Assembly (NCBI GenBank): GCA_021793215.1
Contig: JAJYTE010000018.1
Span: 1 to 50,475, forward strand
Origin: Bacillota bacterium
GTDB lineage: Bacteria; Bacillota; Sulfobacillia; JAJZYS01; JAJYTV01
Reading direction: 5' to 3'
Length of the DNA: 50,475 nt
Made by a program: the position numbers and the translations under genes. This document shows positions 17,051-24,850 of the stretch, piece by piece. The notes beneath the pieces were generated by a model, which ran no database searches, had not been told where the DNA came from, and worked only from the letters and a program-made list of their open reading frames with translations. How positions within the stretch are numbered: the first letter of the stretch is position 1; every line of letters starts with the position of its first letter.

Positions 17051-18082
17051 ATGGAGGCCATGGTGCTGGAGCGCTTCGGCGCTCCTCTGATCCACCGCGA
17101 CGTGCCCGTGCGCACCCTGCGCCCGGACGAGGCGCTCGTACGGGTGGGTGCGTGCGGCGTCTGCGGCACCGACCTCAAGGTCTCGTCAGGCGCCCTGCAG
17201 GGGATCGACCTGCCGCGGATCATGGGGCACGAGGTCGCCGGCACGGTCGAGCGGGTGGGGGACGAGGTGACCAATGTCGCCCCTGGCCAGCGCGTCACCT
17301 GCTACTACTACATCTCGTGCGGCCGCTGCGCGAACTGCCGGTCGGGTCGGGAGACGGTCTGCACCGACTTCCAGGGCCGGCTCGGCTTCGAGCGCGACGG
17401 CGGCTACGCCGAGTTCGTGGCGGTGCCGGCGCAGAACTGCGTCCCCATCCCCGACGGCCTCGGCTTCGCCGAGGCTGGGGTGCTGGAGGACGCGGTCGCG
17501 ACGCCGTACCACGCGCTCGTCACGCGCGGCGACCTGCGGGCCGGCGAGACGGCCGTGATCATGGGCGCGGGCGGGCTCGGGCTGAACGCCATCCAGGTGG
17601 CCCGCGCCGCAGGCGCCCGGGTGATCGCCGTGGATGTCGAGGAGCGGCGCCTCACGCGCGCGCTCGAACTCGGTGCGCACGCGGCGGTGCAGTACCGCGC
17701 CGAGAGCTACGTCGAGGATGTGCGGCGCGCCGCCGAAGGGCGGGGCATCGACCTCATCATGGAGACGGTCTCGCGCACCGAGACGCTGCGGGCGAACGCC
17801 CAGGCGCTCGAGATGGGCGGGCGGCTGGTGCCGGTCGGCTACTACCCCGGCACCGACTTCGCCCACGACACCTCCGAGCTCGTCCTGCGCGAGATCTCCG
17901 TGCTCGGCTCACGGGCGGCGGGGCTGCACGAGGTCCGGCGGGCGATCGAGCTCGTCGCGGACGGCAAGGTGCAGCCGGAGATCAGCGAGCGCATCCCGCT
18001 GCGCTCGGTCAACGAGGCCCTGGACGCGCTGCGCTCGGGCCAACGCATGGGCCGCGCCGTGATCGACTTCAACATCGCCTGA
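17051..18082 (+). CDS. Zinc-dependent alcohol dehydrogenase (MDR family)
   Basis: A 343-residue medium-chain dehydrogenase. The catalytic zinc ligands lie in CGVCGTD and GHEVAGTVERVG. The structural zinc is bound by four cysteines in CGRCANCRSGRETVC. The coenzyme fold has GAGGLGLNAIQVARAAGARVIAVD, where the acidic residue after the second strand suggests NAD preference. It sits 40 nt after livF with AAAGGAG upstream. It is probably part of the same catabolic unit as the two genes that follow. The substrate alcohol or aldehyde is unknown. Confidence 0.9.
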   Translation: MEAMVLERFGAPLIHRDVPVRTLRPDEALVRVGACGVCGTDLKVSSGALQGIDLPRIMGHEVAGTVERVGDEVTNVAPGQRVTCYYYISCGRCANCRSGRETVCTDFQGRLGFERDGGYAEFVAVPAQNCVPIPDGLGFAEAGVLEDAVATPYHALVTRGDLRAGETAVIMGAGGLGLNAIQVARAAGARVIAVDVEERRLTRALELGAHAAVQYRAESYVEDVRRAAEGRGIDLIMETVSRTETLRANAQALEMGGRLVPVGYYPGTDFAHDTSELVLREISVLGSRAAGLHEVRRAIELVADGKVQPEISERIPLRSVNEALDALRSGQRMGRAVIDFNIA

Positions 18083-18098
18083 GGAGGAAACGCATCCC

Positions 18099-19106
18099 AT
18101 GCACAGATCCAGGGTCCCGTTCGTGCTCGACGTTCACGCCCACGACATCCCGCAGAACTTCGTCGACGAGCTCAGCCGCCGCGGCGGCGCGTTCGGCGCC
18201 CGGCTGGAGGACCGCGCCGGCAAGACCTTCATCGTGCACGACGAGGGCTACGCCTACCCGCTGCTGCCCGAGTTCGTCGACGTATCGGCGAAGCTCAAGG
18301 ACATGGACGCCCGCGGCATCGACGTGACCGTGCTCTCGCCCTCGCCGACCTTCTTCGGCTACGAGCGGGACGCGGGCGTCGCGGAGGACATGGCCGCCGC
18401 CCTCAACGGCGGCACGGCGCAGATGGCGGAGACGAGCGGTGGTCGCCTGCTGGGGATGGCGGTCGTGCCGCTGCAAGACCCCGCGCGCGCTGTGCGCGAG
18501 CTCGACCGCGCCGTGCAGCAGTACGGCTTCCGCGCGCTCGAAGTGGGCAGCCACATCGCCGGGCGGACGCTTTCGGAGCCGCAGTTCCGCGACTTCTGGC
18601 GGCGCGTGCGCGAGCTCGACCTGCTGGTTTTCGCGCACCCCTACTACACAGGCGTCAAGCAGCGTATGGAGCGCTACTACATGACGAACCTGATCGGCAA
18701 CCCGCTCGACACGGCGCTCTCGGTCGCCGACGTCTGCTTCTCCGGCATCCTGGAGGAGATCCCGGGCCTGAAGTTCTTCTTCGCCCACGGCGGCGGCTTC
18801 ATGCCGTACCAGGTGGGGCGCCTTCGCCACGGCTTCAGCGTCCGCTCCGAGTCGAAGGTCGACACGCAGCGCTCGCCGGAACTCGCGTTCCAAGAGCTCT
18901 ACTTCGATACCATAACGCACGACGCGCCGACGCTCCGCTACCTCGTCCAACAGGTCTCGGCGGAGCACGTCTTCTTGGGTACCGACCTGCCGTTCGACAT
19001 GGCCGACGTCGATCCGCTCGCGACGGTCGCGGCCGCTGGGCTCAGCCAGGAACAGCAGGAGAAGATCGCGGGCGGCAACCTGCGCGCGCACTTCGGCATC
19101 AAGTAG
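18099..19106 (+). CDS. Amidohydrolase-2 family protein (ACMSD-like decarboxylase or hydrolase)
   Basis: A 335-residue TIM-barrel protein of the amidohydrolase_2/ACMSD group. The metal-binding HxH is in LDVHAHDIP; other ligands or active-site residues are in FAHPYYTG, FFFAHGGGFMPYQ and LGTDLPFD. Members include aminocarboxymuconate-semialdehyde decarboxylase, gamma-resorcylate and 5-carboxyvanillate decarboxylases, and some lactonases. ATG 18099 lies 16 nt after the dehydrogenase stop with GAGGAGGAAA upstream. A nonoxidative decarboxylation is the commonest reaction in this family, but which one cannot be decided here. Confidence 0.87.
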   Translation: MHRSRVPFVLDVHAHDIPQNFVDELSRRGGAFGARLEDRAGKTFIVHDEGYAYPLLPEFVDVSAKLKDMDARGIDVTVLSPSPTFFGYERDAGVAEDMAAALNGGTAQMAETSGGRLLGMAVVPLQDPARAVRELDRAVQQYGFRALEVGSHIAGRTLSEPQFRDFWRRVRELDLLVFAHPYYTGVKQRMERYYMTNLIGNPLDTALSVADVCFSGILEEIPGLKFFFAHGGGFMPYQVGRLRHGFSVRSESKVDTQRSPELAFQELYFDTITHDAPTLRYLVQQVSAEHVFLGTDLPFDMADVDPLATVAAAGLSQEQQEKIAGGNLRAHFGIK

Positions 19107-19151
19107 GTACCGGATCCAGGTTCCGAGAGAACAGGAAGGCGAGGGATCGGG

Positions 19152-20393
19152 ATGAGCAGTACACCATGGCGCACCGACAAGTGGTTCACGAGCCCCTGGA
19201 ACTGGCTTCCGGACGTGCGGGGGGACATCGCGTTCCCGGAGAAGATCGAGCTGCACGACGTGACGCTGCGCGACGGTGAGCAGCAGGCGGGGATCATCTT
19301 CACGAAGGATGAGAAGATCCGCATCGCGGAGGCGCTCGCCGAAGTGGGGGTGCACCGCATCGAGGCCGGCATGCCGGTCGTCTCGCCGGATGACGCAGCG
19401 GCGGTGCAGGAGATCGTGAAGCGCAACCTCGGCCCGCAGATCTACGCCTTCGCCCGCTGCATGAAGGACGACGTGCAGCGCGCCATCGACAGCGGCGTGA
19501 GCGGCATCGTCATCGAGATCCCGTCGTCGACCCACATGATCGAGAAGGCGTACGGCTGGAAGCTCGAGCGCGCGATCTCGCTCTCCGTCGAGGCGACGAG
19601 CTACGCCCACGAGAAGGGCCTGCGGGTCGTCTTCTTCCCGATCGACCTGAGCCGCGCGGAGTTCGACTGGGGCATGGGCCTGATCGAGAAGGTGGCGCGC
19701 GAGGGCTGGATGGACGCGCTCGCGGTTGTGGACACGTTCGGCGGCCTCGCACCGCACGCGATCCCCTGGCTGATCCGGTCGATGAAGGAGCGGGTCGGCG
19801 ACAAGCCGCTCGAGGCCCACTTCCACGACGACTTCGGCATGGGCGCGGCGAACTCGCTGCTCGCGGTCGCGGCCGGCGCCTCCGCGGTCCACACGACGAT
19901 CTCGGCGCTGGGCGAGCGGGCCGGCAACACCCCGTACGAGGACCTCGCGCTCGCGCTGCTGACGATGTACGGCGTGAACCTCGGGTTGCGCTACGACCGG
20001 ATGGCGCAGGTCGCGCGGATGGTCGAGGGGATCACGGGCCAGCCGAACCGGTGGAACCGGGCGGTGTTCGGCAAGTACCTCACCGACATCGAGTCGGGGA
20101 TCATCGCGGGCTGGTACCGCAACTGCAAGGACGAGCCGACGATGCTATCGCCCTACGACCCGGCGCTCGTCGGCGGCAATCCGATCGACGTGGTGCTCGG
20201 GAAGAACTCGGGCGTCGAATCGATCCGGGTCTGGGCGGAGCGGATCGGCGTCGACATCACCGAGGACGAGGCGCAGGCGCTGGTGCAGGCCGTCAAGGCG
20301 AAGGCCTTCGAGAAGCACGGCCTCCTGGACGAGGCGGACTTCCGCGCGATCGTCGCGCAGTCCATCCCGAAGAGCCGCACGCACATCGGCTGA
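19152..20393 (+). CDS. LeuA/homocitrate-synthase-like DRE-TIM metallolyase in a catabolic setting
   Basis: A 413-residue DRE-TIM metallolyase (HMGL-like). The DVTLRDGEQQAG motif holds the DRE-type Arg-Asp. Metal-binding histidines are in EAHFHDDFGMG, and SALGERAGNTPYED and LGKNSGVES match the alpha-isopropylmalate/homocitrate synthase group. It lacks the C-terminal allosteric domain of LeuA: the true biosynthetic leuA at 28621 is about 105 residues longer. It therefore likely condenses an acyl-CoA with a different 2-oxoacid, or acts as a lyase. ATG 19152 is preceded by AGGAAGGCGAGGG. It is the last gene before the strong palindrome at 20400. Confidence 0.85.
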   Translation: MSSTPWRTDKWFTSPWNWLPDVRGDIAFPEKIELHDVTLRDGEQQAGIIFTKDEKIRIAEALAEVGVHRIEAGMPVVSPDDAAAVQEIVKRNLGPQIYAFARCMKDDVQRAIDSGVSGIVIEIPSSTHMIEKAYGWKLERAISLSVEATSYAHEKGLRVVFFPIDLSRAEFDWGMGLIEKVAREGWMDALAVVDTFGGLAPHAIPWLIRSMKERVGDKPLEAHFHDDFGMGAANSLLAVAAGASAVHTTISALGERAGNTPYEDLALALLTMYGVNLGLRYDRMAQVARMVEGITGQPNRWNRAVFGKYLTDIESGIIAGWYRNCKDEPTMLSPYDPALVGGNPIDVVLGKNSGVESIRVWAERIGVDITEDEAQALVQAVKAKAFEKHGLLDEADFRAIVAQSIPKSRTHIG

Positions 20394-20399
20394 GTGCTT

Positions 20400-20441
20400 C
20401 GACGGGGCGCCCGCCGGCCGGCGGGCGCCCCGTCGTTCTTG
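20400..20441 (+). terminator. 36-bp perfect palindrome, probable terminator
   Basis: From 20400 to 20435 the sequence is an exact inverted repeat (arms of 18 bp beginning CGACGGGGCG, all but one pair in the central 32 bp being G-C), followed by TTCTT. It can form a very stable hairpin 6 nt past the LeuA-like gene. It probably ends that transcript and isolates the glycolate-oxidase-like genes downstream. Confidence 0.7.
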
Positions 20442-20454
20442 GGGAGGGATGGCG

Positions 20455-22815
20455 ATGGAGCAGAGCACACTGGACGCGCTGCGGCAGAGGTTCGGCACCG
20501 CCCTGAAGCTTGAACGGCATGCCCGTCAGCTCTACGGCTACGACGCGAGCGGCGGCCACGACATGCCGGATGCGGTCGTCTACCCGCGGGACGCGGAGGA
20601 CATCCGCTTCCTCGTGGCCCTCGCGCACGAGCACCGGGCGCTGCTCGTTCCGCGCGGCTCCGGGACGGGCCTCTCCGGCGGCGCGATCGCAGGAGCGGGG
20701 ACGATCACCGTCTCCTTCGAGCGCATGCGCCGCCTGCGCTCGCTCGACGCCGCCCGGCGCCGGGCGTGGGTCCAGCCCGGACACGTGAACGGGCTCCTCG
20801 ATCCCGTGCTCGCGCCGTACGGACTCTTCTTCCCGCCCGACCCCGCGAGCCACCGCGTCTCGACGATCGGCGGCAACGTCGCGGAGAACGCGGGCGGGCC
20901 GCACGCCGTGAAGTACGGAGTGACGGGCCAGCACGTCGTCGGTCTCGAGGTCGTCGACATGAGCGGCCGCACCGGAGCGCTCACGGCCGGCACGGTGCAG
21001 CCCTGGGCGGACCTCGTCTCCCTCGTCGTGGGGTCGGAGGGGACGCTCGCCTTCGTGCTCGCAGCGGAGCTCGTGCTCGTGGAGCGGCCGCAGGAGGTCG
21101 CGACGATGCTGATAAGCTTCCGCGACATGCAGGCGGGCACCGACTTCGTCTCCGCCATTGTGGCGCAGGGCATGATCCCCGCGACCCTCGAGTTCCTCGA
21201 CCGCGCGCACGTCGAGGCGATCGAGGCGTGGGGCGTGACCCACTACCCCGAGGGTGCGGGCGCCGTCCTCCTGATCGAGTTCGACGGGCTGCGCGAGGAC
21301 GTCGTGCGCGACGTCGCCCGCACCGAGGCGCTCGCCGCCGAGCGGCAGGCACTCGGGTGCAAGACGACGCGAGACCCGGAGGAGCGGGAGTCGCTGTGGC
21401 TTGGGCGACGCGGCGCCTACGCCGTGATCGCCCGCTACGGGCGGCGCCTCCTGACCCAGGACGTGACGGTGCCGCGCCAGCGCCTCACGGAGATGCTGGC
21501 GGCCGTCGAGCGGATCGCCGAGGACCATGGGCTGATGGTCGCGACGGTGGGCCACGCGGGCGACGGCAACCTGCACCCGAACTTCCCCTACGACCCGGAC
21601 GACGAGGAGCTCAGCAGGCGCGTCCACGCCGCGAACGACGAGGTGATGCGCGCCTGCGTGGCGCTCGACGGCTCCATCTCCGGCGAGCACGGGATCGGTG
21701 AGGATAAGCTCCACCAGATGCCGATCATGTTCGGCGAGCAGGAGCTCGGCCTGATGGCCGCGGTGCGCCGCGCCCTCGACCCGGACCAGATCCTGAACCC
21801 CGGCAAGGCCGTGGCGGACCTGCCGCGCGTCATCCCGGCTGGCGAGGCGCGGGCGACCCTCGCGCCGCGCAGCGCAGAGGAGGTGCAGGCGGCCGTCCGC
21901 GCCGCGCGGACGGGCGGCGCGCCCCTTGCGATCTCGCTGCGCGAACTGCGCGGTGTACGCCCGGACCTGCCGAACCTGACGCTGGAGGCGGGCGCGGGCG
22001 CGACGCTCGCGGAGGTCGAGGAGGCTCTCCAGGGGACGCCGCTCGAGCTCGCGCAGACGTCGCTGCGCAGCCTTACGCTCGCCGATGCCGTGCTGCTTGG
22101 GGACTACGGTCCAGAGCACCTCGCGGCGGGCACCTGGCGCAACCACCTGCTCGCGGCGAAGTACGTCACCGGAACGGGCGAGCTCGTCCGCTTCGGCCGG
22201 CCGGTTGTGAAGAACGTCGCGGGCTACGACCTCTTCCGCCTGCTGATCGGGAGCCGCGGCAGCCTCGGCGTGCCGGTCTCGTTCACCTTCCGGCTCCTGC
22301 CCCGGCGGCCTGAGACGTGGCAGCGGCAGAGGGGCGTCCCGGCCGAGCGGCTCTGGGAGGCTGTGCCCCAGGAGGCCGGCGCGGCGTTCGCCGTCCCGGA
22401 AGACGGTGCCTTTACTCTCTTCGCGCGGGTGCGCGGCGAGGCGTCCGGCTTCACGCCGGCCCCGCAGGCCTTGGGGCGCCTCGCGGACGCGCGTGGACGC
22501 CTCGCAACGAGTCGTTCCCTGCTCGACCTCGCGCTCTCGGACGCGGGGCTCGCGCAGGCGCTCCGCGCGGCGCAGGACCCGCCTGCGCTCGTGCTGCCGC
22601 GCGCGGCGCGCGTCCTGCTCGAGGTGCCGCGGGCGCGGGCGGAGGAGATCACGCAGGCGCTGGGAGAGGCCCAGCCGCTGCGGGCGACCTACGGCCCGCG
22701 CCACGTGGAGCTGCACGGGGTGGGCGCGCTCGAAGCCGACTGGCGCAAGGCCCTCGAGCGTGTCTTCGACCCGGATCGGGTGCTGGTGAACTGGTTCTCG
22801 GGGGAGGGGTCCTGA
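20455..22815 (+). CDS. Glycolate-oxidase-like GlcD-GlcE fusion (FAD-linked oxidoreductase)
   Basis: A 786-residue protein joining two subunits that are usually separate. Residues 1 to about 460 are GlcD-like: FAD-binding PRGSGTGLSGGA and IGGNVAENAGGPHAVKYG, then the oxidase C-terminal domain with GHAGDGNLHPNFP and GEHGIGEDK. From about residue 461 a GlcE-like FAD-binding half follows, with GRPVVKNVAGYDLFRLLIGSRGSLGV as the diagnostic GlcE motif. With GlcF it should oxidise glycolate, D-lactate or another 2-hydroxyacid and pass electrons to the respiratory chain. ATG 20455 is preferred because GGGGAGGG sits 6 nt upstream; the ATG at 20449 directly abuts that site. It overlaps glcF by one base (TGATG). 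Confidence 0.9.
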   Translation: MEQSTLDALRQRFGTALKLERHARQLYGYDASGGHDMPDAVVYPRDAEDIRFLVALAHEHRALLVPRGSGTGLSGGAIAGAGTITVSFERMRRLRSLDAARRRAWVQPGHVNGLLDPVLAPYGLFFPPDPASHRVSTIGGNVAENAGGPHAVKYGVTGQHVVGLEVVDMSGRTGALTAGTVQPWADLVSLVVGSEGTLAFVLAAELVLVERPQEVATMLISFRDMQAGTDFVSAIVAQGMIPATLEFLDRAHVEAIEAWGVTHYPEGAGAVLLIEFDGLREDVVRDVARTEALAAERQALGCKTTRDPEERESLWLGRRGAYAVIARYGRRLLTQDVTVPRQRLTEMLAAVERIAEDHGLMVATVGHAGDGNLHPNFPYDPDDEELSRRVHAANDEVMRACVALDGSISGEHGIGEDKLHQMPIMFGEQELGLMAAVRRALDPDQILNPGKAVADLPRVIPAGEARATLAPRSAEEVQAAVRAARTGGAPLAISLRELRGVRPDLPNLTLEAGAGATLAEVEEALQGTPLELAQTSLRSLTLADAVLLGDYGPEHLAAGTWRNHLLAAKYVTGTGELVRFGRPVVKNVAGYDLFRLLIGSRGSLGVPVSFTFRLLPRRPETWQRQRGVPAERLWEAVPQEAGAAFAVPEDGAFTLFARVRGEASGFTPAPQALGRLADARGRLATSRSLLDLALSDAGLAQALRAAQDPPALVLPRAARVLLEVPRARAEEITQALGEAQPLRATYGPRHVELHGVGALEADWRKALERVFDPDRVLVNWFSGEGS

Positions 22816-24053
22816 TGCTCCAGGAGGCCATCGACCGCTGCGTCCAGTGCGGGTTCTGCCTGCAGGCGTGCCCCACCTACCGCCTCACGGACGACGAGGA
22901 GCAGTCGCCGCGCGGGCGCATCGCGCTCGCGAAGGGTATGGTGCGGGGCGAGATCTCGCCAGACGCCCTGACGCTCCAGACGTTCGACGACTGCCTCGGC
23001 TGCCGCGCCTGCGAGGCGGCCTGCCCATCCGGCGTCCACTACGCCGAGATCCTGATGTACGGTCGCACGGAGTTGCACCGGCAGCGGCGGCGCGAACCCT
23101 GGCACGTGCGCATGCTCTACGCGACCATCGCGCGGCCGGGCCGCATCGCCTGGGCGCGGCGGGCCTGGCGGCTCGTGGGCGGCATCGCGATTCGACTCGC
23201 GCGCGGGCTCGGCGCGCGGCGGCCGCCCTTCGGGATGCTCGCGGCTCTGCCGAAGCCGGCGCCGCAATCCGCGCCGAAGGCGACGGGGCCGGTGCAGGCT
23301 GCGATCCACCGCGGCTGCCTGATGAACGTCTTCTGGGAGGGCACGAACGCGCGCGCCGCCATCCTGCTGCGCCAGGCGGGTGTTTCGGCCGACCTGATGG
23401 ACGAGTCCGTCGGCTGCTGCGGTGCCCTGCACGCGCACGAGGGCGACGTGGAGACTGCCCGCGCGATGGCGCGGCGCGTGATCGAGGCCTTCGAGCAGCA
23501 GGGGGCGGAGCAGATCGTCAGCCTGGCTGGCGGCTGCGGCGCCTTCCTCAAGGAGTACCCGGATCTCTTCGAGGGCGATGCGGCGTGGCATCCGCGGGCC
23601 GAGCGCCTCGCGGCCGCCGTCAGTGACGTCTCGACGCTCCTCGCGGCGCAGGGCGCGGTTCCTGCGGGCGGGAGCGAGCGGCTCACCTACCAGGACTCTT
23701 GCCATCTGCGCAACGGGCTCGGGGTCGTGGCGCCGCCGCGCGCCCTCCTGCGGCAGGCGGGCGAGTACTGCGAGCTGCCGTCGGCCGGACAGTGCTGCGG
23801 CTCCGCCGGCGTCTACAACCTCGTGCACCCGGACGTGTCGGGCACGATCATCTCCGGCAAGGTGGAGGAGGTCCGCGCGCTCGGCGCCAAGACAATGGTC
23901 ACGGCGAACCCGGGCTGCGAACTGCAGTGGCGGATGGGAGTCCAGCAGTCGGGCCTCGACGCCAGGGTCTGCCACATCGTCGACTACCTCTACGAGGAGG
24001 GTCTGAAGACTTCGGCGCCCTCCGAACAGCAGGCCGCGGGTACGCCCGGCTGA
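22815..24053 (+). CDS. glcF: Glycolate-oxidase iron-sulfur subunit GlcF
   Basis: A 412-residue iron-sulfur protein. Two 4Fe-4S motifs near the N-terminus (CVQCGFCLQACP and CLGCRACEAACP) are followed by two cysteine-rich CCG domains (ESVGCCGALHAHEG and AGQCCGSAGVYN). This is the GlcF/HdrD-type layout that carries electrons from the flavin subunit to quinone or another carrier. The ATG at 22815 overlaps the stop of the GlcD-GlcE gene, with GAGGGG upstream, so the two should be made in equal amounts and form one complex. Confidence 0.92.
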   Translation: MLQEAIDRCVQCGFCLQACPTYRLTDDEEQSPRGRIALAKGMVRGEISPDALTLQTFDDCLGCRACEAACPSGVHYAEILMYGRTELHRQRRREPWHVRMLYATIARPGRIAWARRAWRLVGGIAIRLARGLGARRPPFGMLAALPKPAPQSAPKATGPVQAAIHRGCLMNVFWEGTNARAAILLRQAGVSADLMDESVGCCGALHAHEGDVETARAMARRVIEAFEQQGAEQIVSLAGGCGAFLKEYPDLFEGDAAWHPRAERLAAAVSDVSTLLAAQGAVPAGGSERLTYQDSCHLRNGLGVVAPPRALLRQAGEYCELPSAGQCCGSAGVYNLVHPDVSGTIISGKVEEVRALGAKTMVTANPGCELQWRMGVQQSGLDARVCHIVDYLYEEGLKTSAPSEQQAAGTPG

Positions 24054-24123
24054 GGGGCAGGGTGTCCTGCGGCGGTCCGAGAAGCTGAGGGAGCGAAACG
24101 GTATTGATCGGGAGGGGACCCCT

Positions 24124-24789
24124 TTGAAGATCCGGTGGTACGGACAGTCGGCGTTCCTGCTCACTGGCAAGACGCATTCGGTGTTCACGGACCCCTTCTA
24201 CGACACCTCCCACATGGCGGCGCGCGGCATCCGCTTCGCCTACCCCGCCATACAGGGCGTGCACGCGGATCTCGTCCTGATCACGCACGAGCACGGCGAC
24301 CACAACGGCCAGGAGGCGATCGTCTCCCCGGAAACGGTGATCCGCTCGACCGCGGGCACCTTCGACACGCCGGTGGGGAAGGTCGTGGGCGTGAACTCCG
24401 ACCACGACCAGGCGGCCGGCACGCAGCGCGGGGCGAACAAGATCTACACGTTCGAGCTCGACGGGCTGCGGTTGTGCCACTTCGGCGACTTCGGACAGGA
24501 TGCGCTGCGCCCGGAGCAGCGCGCCGCGATCGGGCAGGTCGATGTCCTGATGCTGCCGGTGGGCGCGGGGCCGACGATCGGGCCGGAGAAGGCGCGGGAG
24601 GTCGCGGCGGAGCTCTCGCCGCGCTGGATCATCCCGATGCACTACCGCACCGAGCTCCTCGGCATGCTCGAGGCGCCGGATGCGTTCTTCGGCATGTACG
24701 ATCGCGCGCACCGCATCGGCGGCACCGAGATTGACCTCGACAAGGCGCCCGACGCGGACCTTCTGATCTTCGACACGCCGTCCGCCTGA
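24124..24789 (+). CDS. Metallo-beta-lactamase-fold hydrolase (UlaG/UPF0173-like)
   Basis: A 221-residue MBL-fold protein. The metal motif THEHGDHN is intact, with further ligands in FGDFGQD and MHYRTEL. It opens MKIRWYGQSAFLL, as in UlaG/UPF0173-like hydrolases that cleave phosphodiester, lactone or thioester bonds. TTG 24124 has GGGAGGGG about 7 nt upstream. It follows glcF by 70 nt and is convergent with the amidase, with a hairpin between them. The substrate is unknown. Confidence 0.87.
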   Translation: MKIRWYGQSAFLLTGKTHSVFTDPFYDTSHMAARGIRFAYPAIQGVHADLVLITHEHGDHNGQEAIVSPETVIRSTAGTFDTPVGKVVGVNSDHDQAAGTQRGANKIYTFELDGLRLCHFGDFGQDALRPEQRAAIGQVDVLMLPVGAGPTIGPEKAREVAAELSPRWIIPMHYRTELLGMLEAPDAFFGMYDRAHRIGGTEIDLDKAPDADLLIFDTPSA

Positions 24790-24804
24790 GACACCCACCG
24801 AAGC

Positions 24805-24833
24805 GGGCCGCAACCGCGCTGCGGTTCCGGCCC
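24805..24833. terminator. Hairpin between convergent genes
   Basis: GGGCCG-C-AACCGC and GCGGTT-C-CGGCCC form a 12-bp stem with one C-C mismatch and a GCT loop. It lies in the 61-bp gap between the MBL-fold gene and the minus-strand amidase. It is a likely bidirectional terminator without a clear T-run. Confidence 0.55.
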
Positions 24834-24850
24834 TCTCGCTGCGCGCCGCG

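Noticed and set aside
2513-20393. Assignment of the catabolic region to a named pathway such as nicotinate, trigonelline, allantoin or tryptophan degradation
   Set aside because: Individual families fit several pathways, but key diagnostic enzymes (ring oxygenases, ureidoglycolate enzymes, dioxygenases) are absent.
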